From Magnaporthiopsis rhizophila (lineage: Eukaryota > Ascomycota > Sordariomycetes > Magnaporthales > Magnaporthaceae): a DNA stretch of 57,006 nucleotides. The notes beneath the pieces were generated by a model, which was not told where the DNA came from, ran no database searches, and worked only from the letters and a program-made list of their open reading frames with translations. The translations under genes and the position numbers were made by a program. Location of the stretch: contig PYSS01000165.1 in the NCBI GenBank assembly GCA_003049465.1, positions 1 to 57,006 on the forward strand, given 5' to 3'. Position 1 is the first letter of the stretch. Each line of letters starts with the position of its first letter. Of this stretch, positions 45,153-57,006 are shown one piece after another.

Positions 45153-47074
45153 TCACGAGAACGGTGGCGTCATGGCGTAATAGGCGGGCGGCACGGGAGG
45201 CGCTGGCGGCGCATCGCCGGCCGGCATGGGAGGAGGCGGCCCCGACGTGTGGAGCATCCACGCGCCCTCGGCCTTGATGTCCGCGAGCTCGTCGAGGCTG
45301 AGCCCACCCGCCCGGGCGCCCAGCTGCAGCCGCCCGATGAGCCCGATCAGGGTGTCGATGATGTCCAGCCGGGGCTGCATCTCCGGCTCGGCGCCGTTGT
45401 CGTGTCCGCCGCCGCCGTCGCAACCGTCAGTGACGTCGACGACGCGGCTGTGGTGCGGTATGGTCGAGGCCGTAACGTACGACGGCTGCTGCCACAGCCG
45501 TGGCGGCGGCGTGGTGCTCCTCCTTTCGTGGACGGACGGGACAGCGCCGCCGCCGACGGCGTAGTGGCGTTGGTTGTGATTCCCCGGCGGCGAGGTCGAG
45601 GGCGGCGTCGGTGGGAGATATGACACGCGCGGCATCGGCGACGCCGCCACCGCCGACGGCCGGGCCGGGAACGAGTTGTCAACGTCGACGACGTCGTGGC
45701 GGCGCTGGTGCTGGCGCCTACCGCGCTGCTGCTCCTCGGCCTCGAGCTGGAAGAAGCTGCGCAGCTCGATGTACATGGACTCCTTGAATAGCTCCTCGGC
45801 GAAGACGGACTCGAGTATCGACGCTACGTCGGTGCGGGACGCGCCCTGCGCGAGCAGGCTGTGGACCTCGGCCGCGTACGCTTCCGGGGTGCAGTGGTTT
45901 TTGCGCATGCGCAGGTGCGTCTCCAGATATATCGGGTCGAGGATCCCGTGGTGAGCTCGCATGTGGTCATCGACGCAGCGCGCAAATACCTCGAGGGTGA
46001 AGGGGTCGAACCCGGGCGCCGCCTCGGAGCCGCTGTCGCCGGCGTCCGAGTTGACGCTGCTCCTGTTGTTGACGTTGCTGTTGCCGTCCATGGCGGACCT
46101 CATCTCCTCTCCGCGCTGATCTTGGTGGTTCCGCAGCAGCGTCCATATGACGGCAAACGGGTGCCAGGGCCCGATCTTGCGCAGGGCGGCGTCGCGGGTA
46201 AGGTTGAGGGTCATTCGGGCGACCTGGCTTGCCCCTGGGATGCGGGCGAGACGGTCCATGGAGTGAAGACCGTGCGGGATGGCCCAGCGCTCGCGCTGCC
46301 TCGCCAGCAGGGGAATCTGGTCAAACATGAGCCTGGTCAACTTCATGGTTTCGGTGCTGCCGGGCACCGTGGCATAGGTGACACCCAAGATGGCGTGCCT
46401 CCGCATCCTCATGTTCTCGAGTCGTTCCTCGGGAGACCAAAAGGGCGCGATGACGGCTCCCGCGTCGTGCAGGTTGCCGTAATAGCGGTTCAGCATGCGA
46501 AGCACCTGCTCCGTGTGCCTCGTGCTCTGTAGCGTCATCACCGGCGTCAGCGACATCTCCAGGGCGCCGCCGTCGGCCCCGTAGATGGCAGGGGACGGCG
46601 TCCGGGTGGCCGTTTCCGTCGGCTGTGACGACGAGGCCACGGGTGACCCATCCTGCCTTTGCTGCTCTAGTCTGGCCGCCGTGCTGCGGCTGTTCTTCCT
46701 AATGCCCCAGGCCTTCAGACGATACTTATACATCTTGACGCTGTCGGGCGGGGGGATCAGTCATAACGTTAGCGCCCCCGCGCGTACCAGGCACGATCGG
46801 ACGGGACGACCGTTGACGCCATGAAGAGAGGACAACACCAGGGAAGCCGTGCTCTGGCGTAACGACGCGCTGTCCAGGCGGAGAGACTGCTTCAGCAGGT
46901 GGGGGGCACGTACCTGGCGACGAGCCCGTGGTGGACCTTCATGATGTATATAACCTCCTTCAGCGGCCTGTTCTGCTTGATATAAAGGTCCCTGATGATG
47001 GGCTTATAGTGCGCCCACGTTGCGCTCGTGGGACCCTCGGTCCGTTGGATGGCCTGGCTGTCGGAAGGCGGCAT
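45153..47074 (-). CDS. Clr5-domain protein (second of two in the window)
   Basis: Exons 47074-46914 and 46740-45153 (donor GTACGT, acceptor CGACAG, 172-nt intron) give 582 residues. Residues about 20-70 are the Clr5 domain: WAHYKPIIRDLYIKQNRPLK, EVIYIMKVHHGLVAS, then VKMYKYRLKAWGIRKN; the intron cuts it at the same place as in the gene at 36240. The rest is helical in the middle (TEQVLRMLNRYYGNLHDAGA, MKLTRLMFDQIPLLARQRER, TLEVFARCVDDHMRAHHGIL, DVASILESVFAEELFKES) and Pro-rich and disordered at the end. Apart from the Clr5 domain I see no similarity to the other Clr5 protein here. An in-frame ATG at 47182 would add 36 residues; 47074 was preferred because it lies close to the domain, as in homologues. 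Confidence 0.85.
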
Positions 47075-50000
47075 GGCGGGCTGGATTTGGTGAAACGTGA
47101 TATGATGTTTCTGCAGGAGCCTCATGCAGGCATGCGCTAGTCCAAGGGGTGGGTGGCCAGAGGACGAGGGCAAGAGACTCATGCGAGCCTAGCGGAGTCG
47201 AATTAGCCCACAGGATGCGGGGATCAAGGCGGTGGATGGTATCCCAAAGCGCGAAGCTGGGCACACATGGGATTTAGTAGTCGGGGCAGCGAGGTGGGTT
47301 GGCGTCGTCGAGGCGGATTGAGGGCCAGGTGCAAGGGAGAGGAGTTGAGAAGGAGAAATCCGAAGGCCTGGTCGTTGGAAGCTGCAGGGCCAAACTAAAG
47401 TTTTTAGGTTTATGCGGGCGGCAGCCTGGGCTTTAGATACCAAGGGAGATAGGGGGGCGGAGGGATGTGGCCGGCCTTGGTTGGACGAGGATTCCGGAAG
47501 AGGATGGAAGTGAGTGTCTAGGGGGATGACGCTCGTGTTTTCCCTTTTGCCGTGGGCAATCTTTTCCGCCTGGAGCTTTTTCTTACCGTTTTCTGACAAC
47601 CCGCAGCGCCTGTATGATGGTGGAGGTGGTCGAGGAGGAGGAGGAGGAGGAGGAGGAAGAGGAAGAGGAGTGGTGGTGTGCCACGGCGTGGGCTCACGCG
47701 ATGGAGTTTGTCTCTTTCAGGTCTTTCTTTTCTAGGTTGTCCCTGCCCCTGCTGCTGCTGCTCGCCGCCCCGCCTGGTCCTGGCGGTGCGGATATAGCAC
47801 CTAGCAAAGACGACTAGCAAGGATCGAACGCACGGCCTGTCGCTTCTCCTTTTCACCCTTGTGTTCGGAAGCCGACAATCTACACACCGAATGAAGATAC
47901 CTTGTCGCGCGCGCTGCTAGCCCGAGTACGAAACGGAAATGAAGCGCGGTCGCGTGATGTCGGGCGCCAGGCTCAGCCGCTACTGCGTCCTCCAGCATCC
48001 CCGCTGGGCTAGGCGAAGTGTGATGGGCGACGAGCGACGGGCGGCCTGCACAACTTTCATCCGGGGAACCATGAGAGGGGCGGAGAGGCTCGCGGATCCT
48101 TGCCGCTAGGCAGGTCCAGGCGGGTGCAATCTCACAGAAAATACGGGCCAGGACCCAGTTTTGCAGGGCTAGGCCTGGATGGCGACGTTGACGTCGACGC
48201 GAGCTGGAGACTTCGTCTGTATCCCAGCGCACATCTCCTCCGTTGCTCATGGTCCGTCCTGAGCGGCGATAAAACACAGACACCTCATCGAGAGAGAAAA
48301 TAGAATCTAGGTACCTACAGATACCTCCCTACCTACAAACGCGCAAATCGTACATGCAATGCAGGCTCGCAGGAGACGGGGGAAGACGGCCACCACTGCG
48401 GGAGCTTAAAATTGGCAGTTTGTGTAACACAAGAATGGGGTCGGGTCTGACAGGCGCACCTTGGCTAGCCAGGAAGCCCTCGACATCCAAATGAATATGC
48501 AAGGGATGGGGGCGGGCTTCAACTTTGCTTTTTTTCGCTTTTTTTTTTTTTTTTTTTTTCTCTCTCTCTCTTCTTTTTTCCCCTTGCTATTTTATTGTTT
48601 TTACCCTTTGTTTCTTTTCGTTTCTCTTCTCCCCCACGACTGGTTCAATCTCCCCCGGCAGGATTTGCATCTGGCCTCACCACCCTGCCCGGCAATTGAC
48701 AAACCAGACGGTCTAGTGGCTGCAGCCATTTGCAGGGACCAGGGCTGATGGGCGCCCCACCCTTGGCCTGGGAGATAGTCACATTGAATGTCGAGCTGGG
48801 GATAAGCTTCTCGGCTGCCCGTCACACAGGCTCTGGGGCTCTACATCATCTCTGCGCTACAAGGCACCTGCGTCGGGTACCTGTGTGAGTGCGTCACATT
48901 GACGACTCGAACACAATGGATTGTTCAATGGACATGCATTGATTGAGGCAGTCGGGCATGTTTTTTTTCTCTTGCCTTTTTATTTCTTCTTTTTATTTTC
49001 TTGCTTCTTTGCCTGTTCATTTCGCCTTACTGGCTTGTAGCGAAACCGGAAGAAAAATAAAAAGCCGGCTCCCTGGTGCTTGTTGGCTTGCTTCAGGCGG
49101 AACGCAGATCGCGATGGGCGCGGCCTGGTCAGTGCGGGATGGCCAGCTGCCAAAATCCGCCCACAGACGGCTGGGATGGTCGCACACGCAGAGATGGCGT
49201 GCCCTTCCACGATTCCCCTTGTCACACCCAGCGTTCGTGCCGCAGGGCCACAGCTCCACAACAGGGCACAACCTGTCAGAATCGAGTCCAGTCATCATCC
49301 GTCGTCGGTCCATGGCCGGGACCGACGGGCACACACACCCACCCTTTTTCCTATTTTCCGGCCCCGTCTCGCCCAATCAGCATAGTCCAAAGACAACTGC
49401 CGCGACCGTTACACAGCCGACTAGACGGACACCATGGTGCCACCCCAGCTCTTGTGTAACCACGGCGAGAGGGGAGGTGGAAGATGTTCTGACAGAAAAG
49501 AGGGGGCGAAGACGTAAGAATGGGAAACACGAGGCGCTTAACGGCCACTTCCCGGCCCATCATTCGCTCGCTTGGCGGCTTTTGTGCAACCTGGCATCCG
49601 TCTGAGGTATCATCGTTCGATTCCTTGTGCTGCGGCCACGGCATGTCAGAGGCCAGCGTGACAATATTGAGCCAAGAATCGTAGGCTGTTGCCTCGAGAG
49701 GCCAGACGACGTCGCAACCGCCCGGGTCCATACGACGGTGCCAACACACGAAACCTCTTAAGGACAACGAGCGCGAGTGTTGACGATAGCATGAAGCATG
49801 CAGTCAGACGAGCGAGAACAACAGCGGTGAGTTTGTCAACTATGAGACACGGACAAACAAAGTCTCCGCGGATCGAGGCAGTGTTGCCGAGATACCGGCC
49901 TCCCGCTGTTTTGTTCCCTCCGTGTTCGCTCATTTTACGCTCCAGAGCTGCAAGGCCGCCCGCGAGCCGGCGTCGACGTTAGTTCCCCGCCGCTTACCCG

Positions 50001-50621
50001 CCGCAGACCTGCTGTCTGATTCTACGGCTAGATGCCTTGCGCATTGAAACAACCACATCACAGCCAACCACATCCCCGTTGCACGTCCAGTCTTGCAGCA
50101 GCAAGTGTGGCAGTGCGCCCCTTCAAAGCTGCAGTGTAACAAAACACGAGAAGAAGCAAGTCATCCTCTCCAGCCTCCTGCGCAAAGTCTCCTCGCGAAA
50201 GTTGGCACGCATATCGGCGGCGCCGCGCAGAGATGCGTCATTCTGCGACGTTACTTTCTTTCGGCTATTTCCCACACATCCCACGCCTTCAACACTTTCG
50301 GGCCGTTTGCCCTTGTATGTCTTGATTTCCGGATGGGACTCGAGCCGGAGAAGGGAAGCTACCAGATAGGTTAGCCTCTGAGCGTCTGCGACTAGCATAC
50401 ATTACCGCCACTAGGGTGGGGCGCTCGAGGTGGAGACTATTTAGAACAACATCCAACGCAAACACTCAATTAGCTAAGCATTTCGTCGGTTTGACAGCCT
50501 GAGGCACTAAATTTCACGCGGGTTTGGCGACCTTTGCGCCCGAAACTAGATAGCGGATGCGGGTAGCTGGTCACCACGACCAAATCACCACTGCCAGCAC
50601 TCTTCTACACGCCAGTTGACC
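47075..50621. other. Gene-poor stretch of 3.5 kb
   Basis: Upstream of the second Clr5 gene and of the uL15m gene. Contains a GAG/GGA purine repeat near 47631-47670, T tracts near 48539-48561 and a T-rich block at 48959-49020. A tRNA-like structure at 47809-47908 (minus) is described in the findings. No protein-coding gene that I can support. Confidence 0.5.
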
Positions 50622-51684
50622 ATGCCGCCTCAACTGCCATTATGGCGGGCAGCCATGTGCTGCAGAGGATCCATTGGCCCCGCCCTGGCCGCCCCAGTCT
50701 CGATGTCGAAGGTCGTCATGCCACAGCCCTCGCCCGCATCCCTCGCCTCTCTCCTCGGCGCACTCTCGCTGCAGGCGCGCCAAGCCTCCATTCTGGCCAA
50801 TCTTAGGGACAACGACGGCGCCTACAACAAGCGCAAACGTGTCGGTCGAGGTCCCTCGTCTGGCTTCGGCAAAACGTCCGGTCGAGGTCAAAAGGGCCGG
50901 AAGGCCCGCGGGAACGTTAGGCCGTGGTTCCAAGGTGGACAGACCCCGCTGGTGGTTACCTGGGGTCGGAAGGGCTTTGTGAACCAGTATGACACATACC
51001 TGCCTGTTACGATGGTGTTGGAGTACTTGAATGGCTGGGAACGCTATCTAATGATCGAGAGGAGGCTTTGCTGACAAGGAAACGTCTTCCGCGAACAGCC
51101 GAGCCCCCGAGCTGACCGAGCTCAACCTCGACCGGCTACAAGAGTGGATTGACGCGGGCCGCATAGACGCCACGAGACAGATCACTCCGCGCGAGCTGAT
51201 CCGATCGGGCCTGATCGGGAAGGTGGAGGACGGCGTCAAGATTCTCGCGCGGGGCGCCGAGACCTTCCGGACGCCCATCGACATTGTGGCTTCGCGCGTG
51301 TCGGGCGCCGCGGTGGCGGCCATCGAGGGGGCGGGCGGGAAGGTCACCACGCGATACTATACGAGGGACTCCATCCAGCGGCTGCTGCGCGACGAAGCGG
51401 TGCACACTGTCAAGCCGCTGCCCACAGGCCCAGAGCACGTGAGCCAGGTGCTAGCCGAGCGTAACGGCCTGCCAACCAGCGTCGTCCGGATGCCGGACCC
51501 GACGAGCCGTCGCGATATCGAGTATTACCGCGATCCGGCTCACAGGGGATACCTCAGTCACACGCTCGCCCCCGGCGAGTCGCCCAGTCTGTACTTCAAG
51601 GTGCCCTTGGAGAGGAGGGTATTCAGTAAGGCCAAGCTCGAGCGCGACAAGGCCAAGAACATGTCAGATCCCAAGCTTTGGTAG
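50622..51684 (+). CDS. mrpl10: Mitochondrial large-subunit ribosomal protein uL15m
   Basis: Exons 50622-50986 and 51099-51684 (donor GTATGA, branch CTGAC, acceptor GAACAG) give 316 residues. After an N-terminal region that should act as a mitochondrial targeting sequence comes ALSLQARQASILANLRDNDG, then the uL15 signature: KRKRVGRGPSSGFGKTSGRG, GRKARGNVRPWFQGGQTPL. The second exon continues APELTELNLDRLQEWIDAGR, DGVKILARGAETFRTPIDIV and AIEGAGGKVTTRYYT, then a fungal C-terminal extension (PDPTSRRDIEYYRDPAHRGY). uL15 sits at the centre of the large ribosomal subunit and is needed for assembly; the yeast mitochondrial form is Mrpl10. The junction codes His where many homologues have Gln or Lys. 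Length and order match fungal orthologues. Confidence 0.95.
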
Positions 51685-52883
51685 AGAATGAGAACAGCGG
51701 GGACCTGCCCGCGTCAACTGTGGAAAGCGCGCAGTTGTCGATGGTAGGGAGATCAAGCGCTTTCCGGTTGCCAAACATGTAAATCTATTTTTGCATTGAA
51801 ATATATCTGACTCTGGCGACAGCGCCCCAGGGTCCGTGTCCGATTTTTTTTTTTTTTTTTTCTCAGGGAGCCGGTTTTGTCAAGTCAAGGGAACCCTCCT
51901 TCTTTGATCTCCTCGCAACGGCCCACCCCCGCCAACGTCCTGAGAGTTGGTCTTAGGGTAGGTAATCGATAGAGGGGAATCATGCCGTTCATTTCGGCAA
52001 GCGGCCGGGACGGCGCGGCGTTGCCGTCGTCTGATGTTAGCGTCTTCTTATTCTTCCCGCTGTTTTGCACGGCTCGGGCGAGTTGTATTGTATTTGAGCC
52101 GAAGTCTAAACGAACCCATCCCTAACGGAAACGTATATGTTCCGGAGACCAGAAGGCAGGTGTCAACCTACGTTGCCATCTCGTACCAACTGCAGCCACT
52201 TTGCATCCAATAAGTGGGTCAAACATCGAATCGAGGCTGGTAAGGGGCGACCGAGGGAGCTCGCGAACACGGTTGGTATATCTGGCTTCCACGACCATCG
52301 CATCAATGTTGCTGGCACGCCGTGATTGGCTCCTTCAGGCTGCAACAGCCGTTGTTGGGGAAGCTTACAGCGGACCCGCCCCCAGGGGCAACCCCACAAC
52401 AGCTCGTGGTTCGGGCTGCATCCGCTTGGCCTCACGTTGCCGGCGCGTTCCATGTCGCACGGCTCTCGTCAATTGCAGTCTGGAAGACGTAGCGTCTACT
52501 CGCCGAGCAAAGCATCGCCAGGCGCCCTGCTTCATATACCGCGCTGCAAGCAGCCGCGCATAGCTCTATCTCTCTTCTTGTTTCCTAAGCCATCGCGTAT
52601 TCTACCAGCCGCGAGGCCGGAGTCACCTTTTGTCGCATCATCATCGCCAACACCATCCCGCGCCATTTCGACGCCACCAACGGCCAGCCCCTTCCGTCTT
52701 GCTGCCAATATATCAAAGACCGATCCTGCTTCCTTTATAGCGTCCGCCAACGCCGCCGAAATACCGGACGAGTAGAGCTGCTATTCTACTATACTGGATT
52801 GACGTCACAGCTAGAGAGAGGCCAGGGAGCCCGTTGCCCCCGCCAACCAGCTCCCCCGGGCGACGGCCATACTCGTCATTATC
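51685..52883. other. Intergenic stretch
   Basis: uL15m 3' UTR and promoter of the sorting nexin gene. A T tract lies at about 51845-51860, close to where the uL15m transcript may end. No gene recognised. Confidence 0.55.
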
Positions 52884-55871
52884 ATGTCGCTCTTCGGAAC
52901 ATCCCCGCCCAAGGCGGAAGAGCCGTCCATGTCCGACTCCTTCGCCCGCTCGCGGCACTCGCTCTTCGACGACGATGACCTCAACCAGTCCTCCAACTCG
53001 CTCTTCGCCGACGACGACGACCCCTCCCGCACCTCGTCGCCCTGGGACATGCCGACGCCCCGCAAGCAGCAAACGCGCGCCGAACTGCTCCGCAACCTCC
53101 TCCCCGTCGCCGACGTCCCCGACTACTACATCGAGGCATTTGATGCCGTGCTGCGCGCGCAGCATCAAGAAGAATCATCGAGCGATGACGCGCCAAAGAC
53201 GGCGGCGGCGGGCCGAATCGGGCCCGAGGGCCTGATGCGCGCGCTCTCGGCCGCCAAGATCGGACCAGAGCAGAGCTCCCGGATCCTGGGGATTGTGACA
53301 CCGTCCGGCGGCGAGCCCGAGCTCGGCAGGAATGAGTTCAACATATTTCTGGCCCTGATCGGCCTCGCGCAGGAAAAGGAGACTGTCAGCCTAGACGGTG
53401 TAGACGAGAGGAGACGGAGTAGGTTTTTTTTTTTTTCTTCTCATTTTCTGCGTCTGCTTCCTTCCCCGTTGACTTTCCGTCTGTTGTCTTCTCCGGTTTC
53501 CACAAAAATTTCTATCCCACTCGCGTCGTTGCGGCAAATTGTTTCGCTTGGAAACATGTTCGTGGCGTCTTAGTTCAAACGCTGGATGTTCGCCAGGCGC
53601 GGGTCGGGGCGCCCCTGATATATCTGGTGTTGCCGCAACAGCCGTTTACTCCGGCGCGCGCAGCCATTCGTGATGGCTGACACCCGCCGGCGCGCGGTTA
53701 CATCTGAGCTCATGTGGGGCGAACAAAGTGCGGAGCTTGGGGCCCAACCCGTTGAAGAATCTCTTATCGCTGACCCATTTCCATCACCAACCACCTACCT
53801 CATTGTCCTCCGCCATCGCCAGGTCTCCCGAAGCCGAAGCTCGTCGGCCTACTCGATTCCACCGTCGGCCTTCCAGGTGCCTCGGACCTCGCCGCGAAGC
53901 CGGCCCAGCGCCCCGTGACGCCCCCTTCGCCACCACAAAGCCAACCGGAGCGCCGCAACCAGCCCGAAAACACCCCGACGTCCACGCCGCAAGGGACCCT
54001 GAGGCGCGGCCCAGCAGCTGCTCCCATGGATTACCCCGACGACCCGTGGAACACTCCGGATCTGCACAGGAACCACAACCGCGCCGCCAACCTGCCTGCT
54101 GGTGCCCCGGTCAATGGGCTTAATTACGACCAGCCCCAGAATCAGCCGCACCAGCCACAGCACCAACCCGAAGCGGGAGGCCTCAACGGATCTTTCGAGA
54201 GTGTAGGCAGCACATCGCCTCCTGGCGTCGCTGGTGTCAACCGAACTACTTCGACCTTTACCACAACGTCAGCAAGCCCTGTCGGCGGGTCCAGCGCCAA
54301 CGGCACGCGGCCCGAGAGGAGTGCGTTGCCGCCCCATATGGCCTCGACTGGCGGCCCAGGAGCGGCAGAAGCGGGAGGATGGAACGCGGGCTACTTTGAG
54401 GGGAACCAGTCCTCGGCTGGGGGCTTCAGCGATCCCTCTCATGGCAGCACCCAGCCAACTTCGCCTTTCGGCAGCGGCGGCTCTGGGGCAAGGAACCCCA
54501 GCCCCGCCGCCGCGGGTCACGCACGGAATCCCTCGTCGCGTTCCATCGGACCCATCGGCGGCCATGGGCGTAGCGGTAGCGCGATTGAGGAGAAGGTGCA
54601 CGTTGTTCTCATGCCCGAGAAGGAGGGAATTTTCATGTTCCAACACCACAACTACGAGGTGTCCAGCGTTCGGCGAGGCAGCAAGGTGATTCGGCGCTAC
54701 AGTGACTTTGTCTGGCTGCTCGATTGCCTTCACAAGCGGTATCCCTTCAGGGTATTGCCTCTGCTGCCTCCGAAACGTGTGGCGGTCAACGGCAACCATC
54801 TCTCCAACGATGGGGCCTTCATCGAGAAGCGCCGTCGCGGACTTGGTCGGTTCCTTAACGCGCTTGTGCGCCACCCTGTGATTGGGCAGGAACAGCTAGT
54901 TGTCATGTTCTTGACCGTCCCCACGGTATGTGTGTCCGTCATGCATCTCCATCTGCCGTCCCATTGCTGACTTGTCCTTGAACTCCCCAGGAACTCTCCG
55001 TGTGGCGGAAGCAGGCGACCATCTCGGTCCAAGACGAGTTTGCTGGCCGTGGTCTCCCCGCGGGGCTCGAGGAATCACTCTCGCCGCAGCTAGAGGACCT
55101 CTTCTCCCGTACTCGCGCGGGCGTGCGGCGCTCGGCGGAGCTCTACATAGGGGTGTGCGCCGTCATGGATAGGCTCGTGAAGCGCACCGAGGGCGTGGCG
55201 GCGGACCATGCGCGCATAGCACTGTCGCTCATGTCGCTCACCGAAGTCAGCGGAGACTGCTACGCGACCGACACCAACGACGTTCCCCTGCTCAATGATG
55301 GTCTGGTCACCATGAGCAAACACCTGCGTACGGCCCAGAACCTGATGGAGGACGAGAGCCGGGCATGGGATGCTGGCGTGCTTGAGGATCTCAAGCGACA
55401 GCGTGACTCGCTCGTGGCCCTTCGCGACATGTTTGATCGTCGGGAGCGGTTGGACAGGGATAACATTCCTGCGCTGGAGCGGCGGATCCAGGCCAACGAG
55501 GCGAAGCTGGCCAACCTGCGTTCCAAGCCTGAGGGCATTGTCAAGCCTGGGGAGATCGAGAAGGTGGTCGAAGCCATTATCAAGGTTTGTTTTTCTTCCT
55601 TTCTCCCTGTTCGTGCCGTGCTGCACAGACGCTGACGATATACCCAACGCAAATTAAACAGGACAAGGAGTCGATTGTCAACCAGCACAACCGGTCCATC
55701 TTCGTCAAGGAGTGCCTCCGCGACGAGCTGATCTACTTCCAAAGCTCCCAGTACCACGTCACTCGGTGGAACCAGGACTGGGCGCAGGAGAGGGTGAAAT
55801 ACTCTGAGATGCTCGCTGACAACTGGCGTCGACTCCTGGACGGTCTGGAGGGGATGCCGACTGGGGAGTGA
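52884..55871 (+). CDS. mvp1: Sorting nexin Mvp1 (SNX8-type, PX-BAR)
   Basis: Exons 52884-53418, 53823-54925, 54991-55584 and 55662-55871 give 813 residues. The N-terminal part (MSLFGTSPPKAEEPSMSDSF, acidic SLFDDDD repeats, then an EH-like helical unit YYIEAFDAVLRAQH and NEFNIFLALIGLAQEKETVS) is typical of Mvp1. A long Pro/Gln/Gly/Ser linker follows, then the PX domain (about 434-545: VSSVRRGSKVIRRYSDFVWL, the R-R-Y-S phosphoinositide-binding site, and LPPKR) and a BAR domain (about 560-813: LFSRTRAGVRRSAELYIGV, HLRTAQNLMEDESRAW). Mvp1 forms retromer-independent endosomal tubules that bind PI3P and recycle Vps10-type cargo from endosome to Golgi. The first intron is 404 nt, much longer than others here. 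Frame closes exactly through all four exons. Confidence 0.95.
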
Positions 55872-56948
55872 AGTCAAGCCGCTCGGAAGGGTTTTGGCGA
55901 TGAGAGCCCCATGTTTCCACACGCGCGCACACACACGACTCCACACGCATATTCACACACGCAGTGTCCGTTTCTTTATCTCTCCTGCACTAAGCCACCT
56001 TTCACGCGCCTCTTTTGTATTCCCCTGTTGTATGCAAAATGTCAAGCGTCCGTATCGACATGCCCGCAGTCGGCCGGCCTGGGAGGCGCCGCGTGTATAC
56101 CTGTTAGTTTTCTTGTCCCTTCCACAGTTTAGTTTTTTTTTTTTTTTGGGTTGTTCTTTGGAACTTTCTTACATACCCTCATCCAACAAGTTTGTCGATG
56201 ACCCGTAATGGGTGGTGTTTTTGATCCACTCGGTGAAGCTGTGTATGTGAGCAGCACAATACCTATCCGGCTTCTTTTGGTGAAGATGTTGTAATCAAAT
56301 ACGGCGTAGAGATCTTATTCAAATCCATCTTTTCTAACGTGATCTTTTATATAATGGATGCTTCGCCATCTAAACATTGGGATGGATTTTTCGTCCGATA
56401 TGGCCACATTGCTGACCTCAAGTTCCTGACCCTAACCCTGCCACACCCCGCACTCATCCACCCAATGCTTGGCAGGCGGCAGCTGCAGCCTTGCCTGCCA
56501 ACGGTTTAACCCCTCCCCGGTTTTCGTTGCCTGACCTAGAGTGGTGACGATCAACCTCGCAACTCCCGTCCCGCAGGTTGTCCGCTCTACGCTTCTCGTT
56601 TTCCCAACAGCTTAACAGGTACCTCTCCTCGGTGTCCAAACATCTACGTACCGCGCGCTTTCCCTCTGCCAACGGTGCGACGTTTGTTCTTGCCACTCCA
56701 ACTGACTCCGATCGAAAGGCTCCGGCGACCAGCGACCAGCAACCGGCACCCGCCCGCGACGCGCACGCTCCTCCTAAAGGCTCGCAACCCCTCCGCCGAG
56801 AGCGGTTTGGCAAAGCCACCAATTTCCCTTCGGGAAAACACCAATCGGCAAAACAAAATCAACCCCTAGCAGCCACCCTTCCACGAGCCAGGCCCGCGAG
56901 TCGCCGCCTCCCTTCCTCATACCAACATCCGACCGACGCACCGTGCGG

Positions 56949-57006
<58 letters not shown>
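55872..57006. other. Intergenic stretch at the right edge
   Basis: mvp1 3' UTR, including a T tract near 56131-56147, then probable promoter or leader of a gene beyond the edge (pyrimidine-rich from 56480). Ends in a TC repeat. Confidence 0.55.
56951..57006. repeat. (TC)28 dinucleotide repeat, cut by the window edge
   Basis: Uninterrupted TC repeat from 56951 to the last base. Its full length is unknown. Such pyrimidine runs are common in 5' leaders of filamentous fungi. Confidence 0.97.

Noticed and set aside
47631..47670. GGA/GAG purine repeat as a regulatory element or coding acidic tract
   Set aside because: Looks like a simple-sequence tract; the frame through it has no other protein character.
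49620..49650. Possible B-box of a plus-strand tRNA (GTTCGATTCC)
   Set aside because: The T-stem does not pair and no A-box or acceptor stem lies upstream.

Overview
The window is nuclear DNA of a filamentous ascomycete, most likely a sordariomycete. It is GC-rich, most introns are 50-140 nt with GTRNGT donors and CTAAC/CTGAC branch sites, and the families are typical of Pezizomycotina (Clr5-domain proteins, a fungal NACHT STAND protein, CorA-like and Dal5-like transporters). It also carries core genes: Prp19, Nab2, mitochondrial uL15 and the sorting nexin Mvp1. I read the order or clade from gene content only; I did not identify the species.

Layout. 1-5,000: a BTB/POZ protein cut by the left edge (minus) and a CorA-like membrane protein (plus). 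5,100-8,050: a two-exon gene whose product joins a RelA/SpoT-type nucleotidyltransferase domain to a NACHT ATPase domain, with no C-terminal repeats; this is the most unusual gene here. 8,900-13,400: Prp19 (plus, five exons) converging on Nab2 (minus, two exons). 14,000-19,330: three metabolic genes in a row that all look dead or damaged: a TauD-type dioxygenase with a one-base frameshift, a Dal5-like transporter with a stop codon, a frameshift and no ATG, and the C-terminal half of an aldo-keto reductase. 19,700-28,070: three uncharacterised, largely disordered fungal proteins. 28,646-29,237: a perfect tandem duplication of 271 bp separated by a long A tract. 29,333-30,826: a RING protein with several SUMO-interacting motifs (STUbL-like, minus). 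30,827-34,102: a long stretch almost free of genes, then a secreted YbhE-type lactonase. 36,240-47,074: two Clr5-domain genes flanking a protein with a possible DXO/Rai1-like core and a glycine-rich helical protein. 47,075-50,621: a gene-poor stretch with a degenerate tRNA-like structure. 50,622-55,871: mitochondrial ribosomal protein uL15m and Mvp1. The right edge ends in a (TC)28 repeat.

Functional grouping. Prp19 (spliceosome NineTeen complex) and Nab2 (poly(A) RNA export) both act on mRNA. TauD, the MFS carrier and the aldo-keto reductase look like the remains of a small catabolic cluster: TauD and the carrier diverge from a shared 1.1-kb promoter region, and all three are damaged. The RelA/SpoT-NACHT protein has the layout of a fungal NLR (effector domain, then NTPase switch), but its job is inferred from architecture only. 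Splice junctions were set by hand from consensus sites and reading-frame continuity; all multi-exon genes without stated lesions close in frame.
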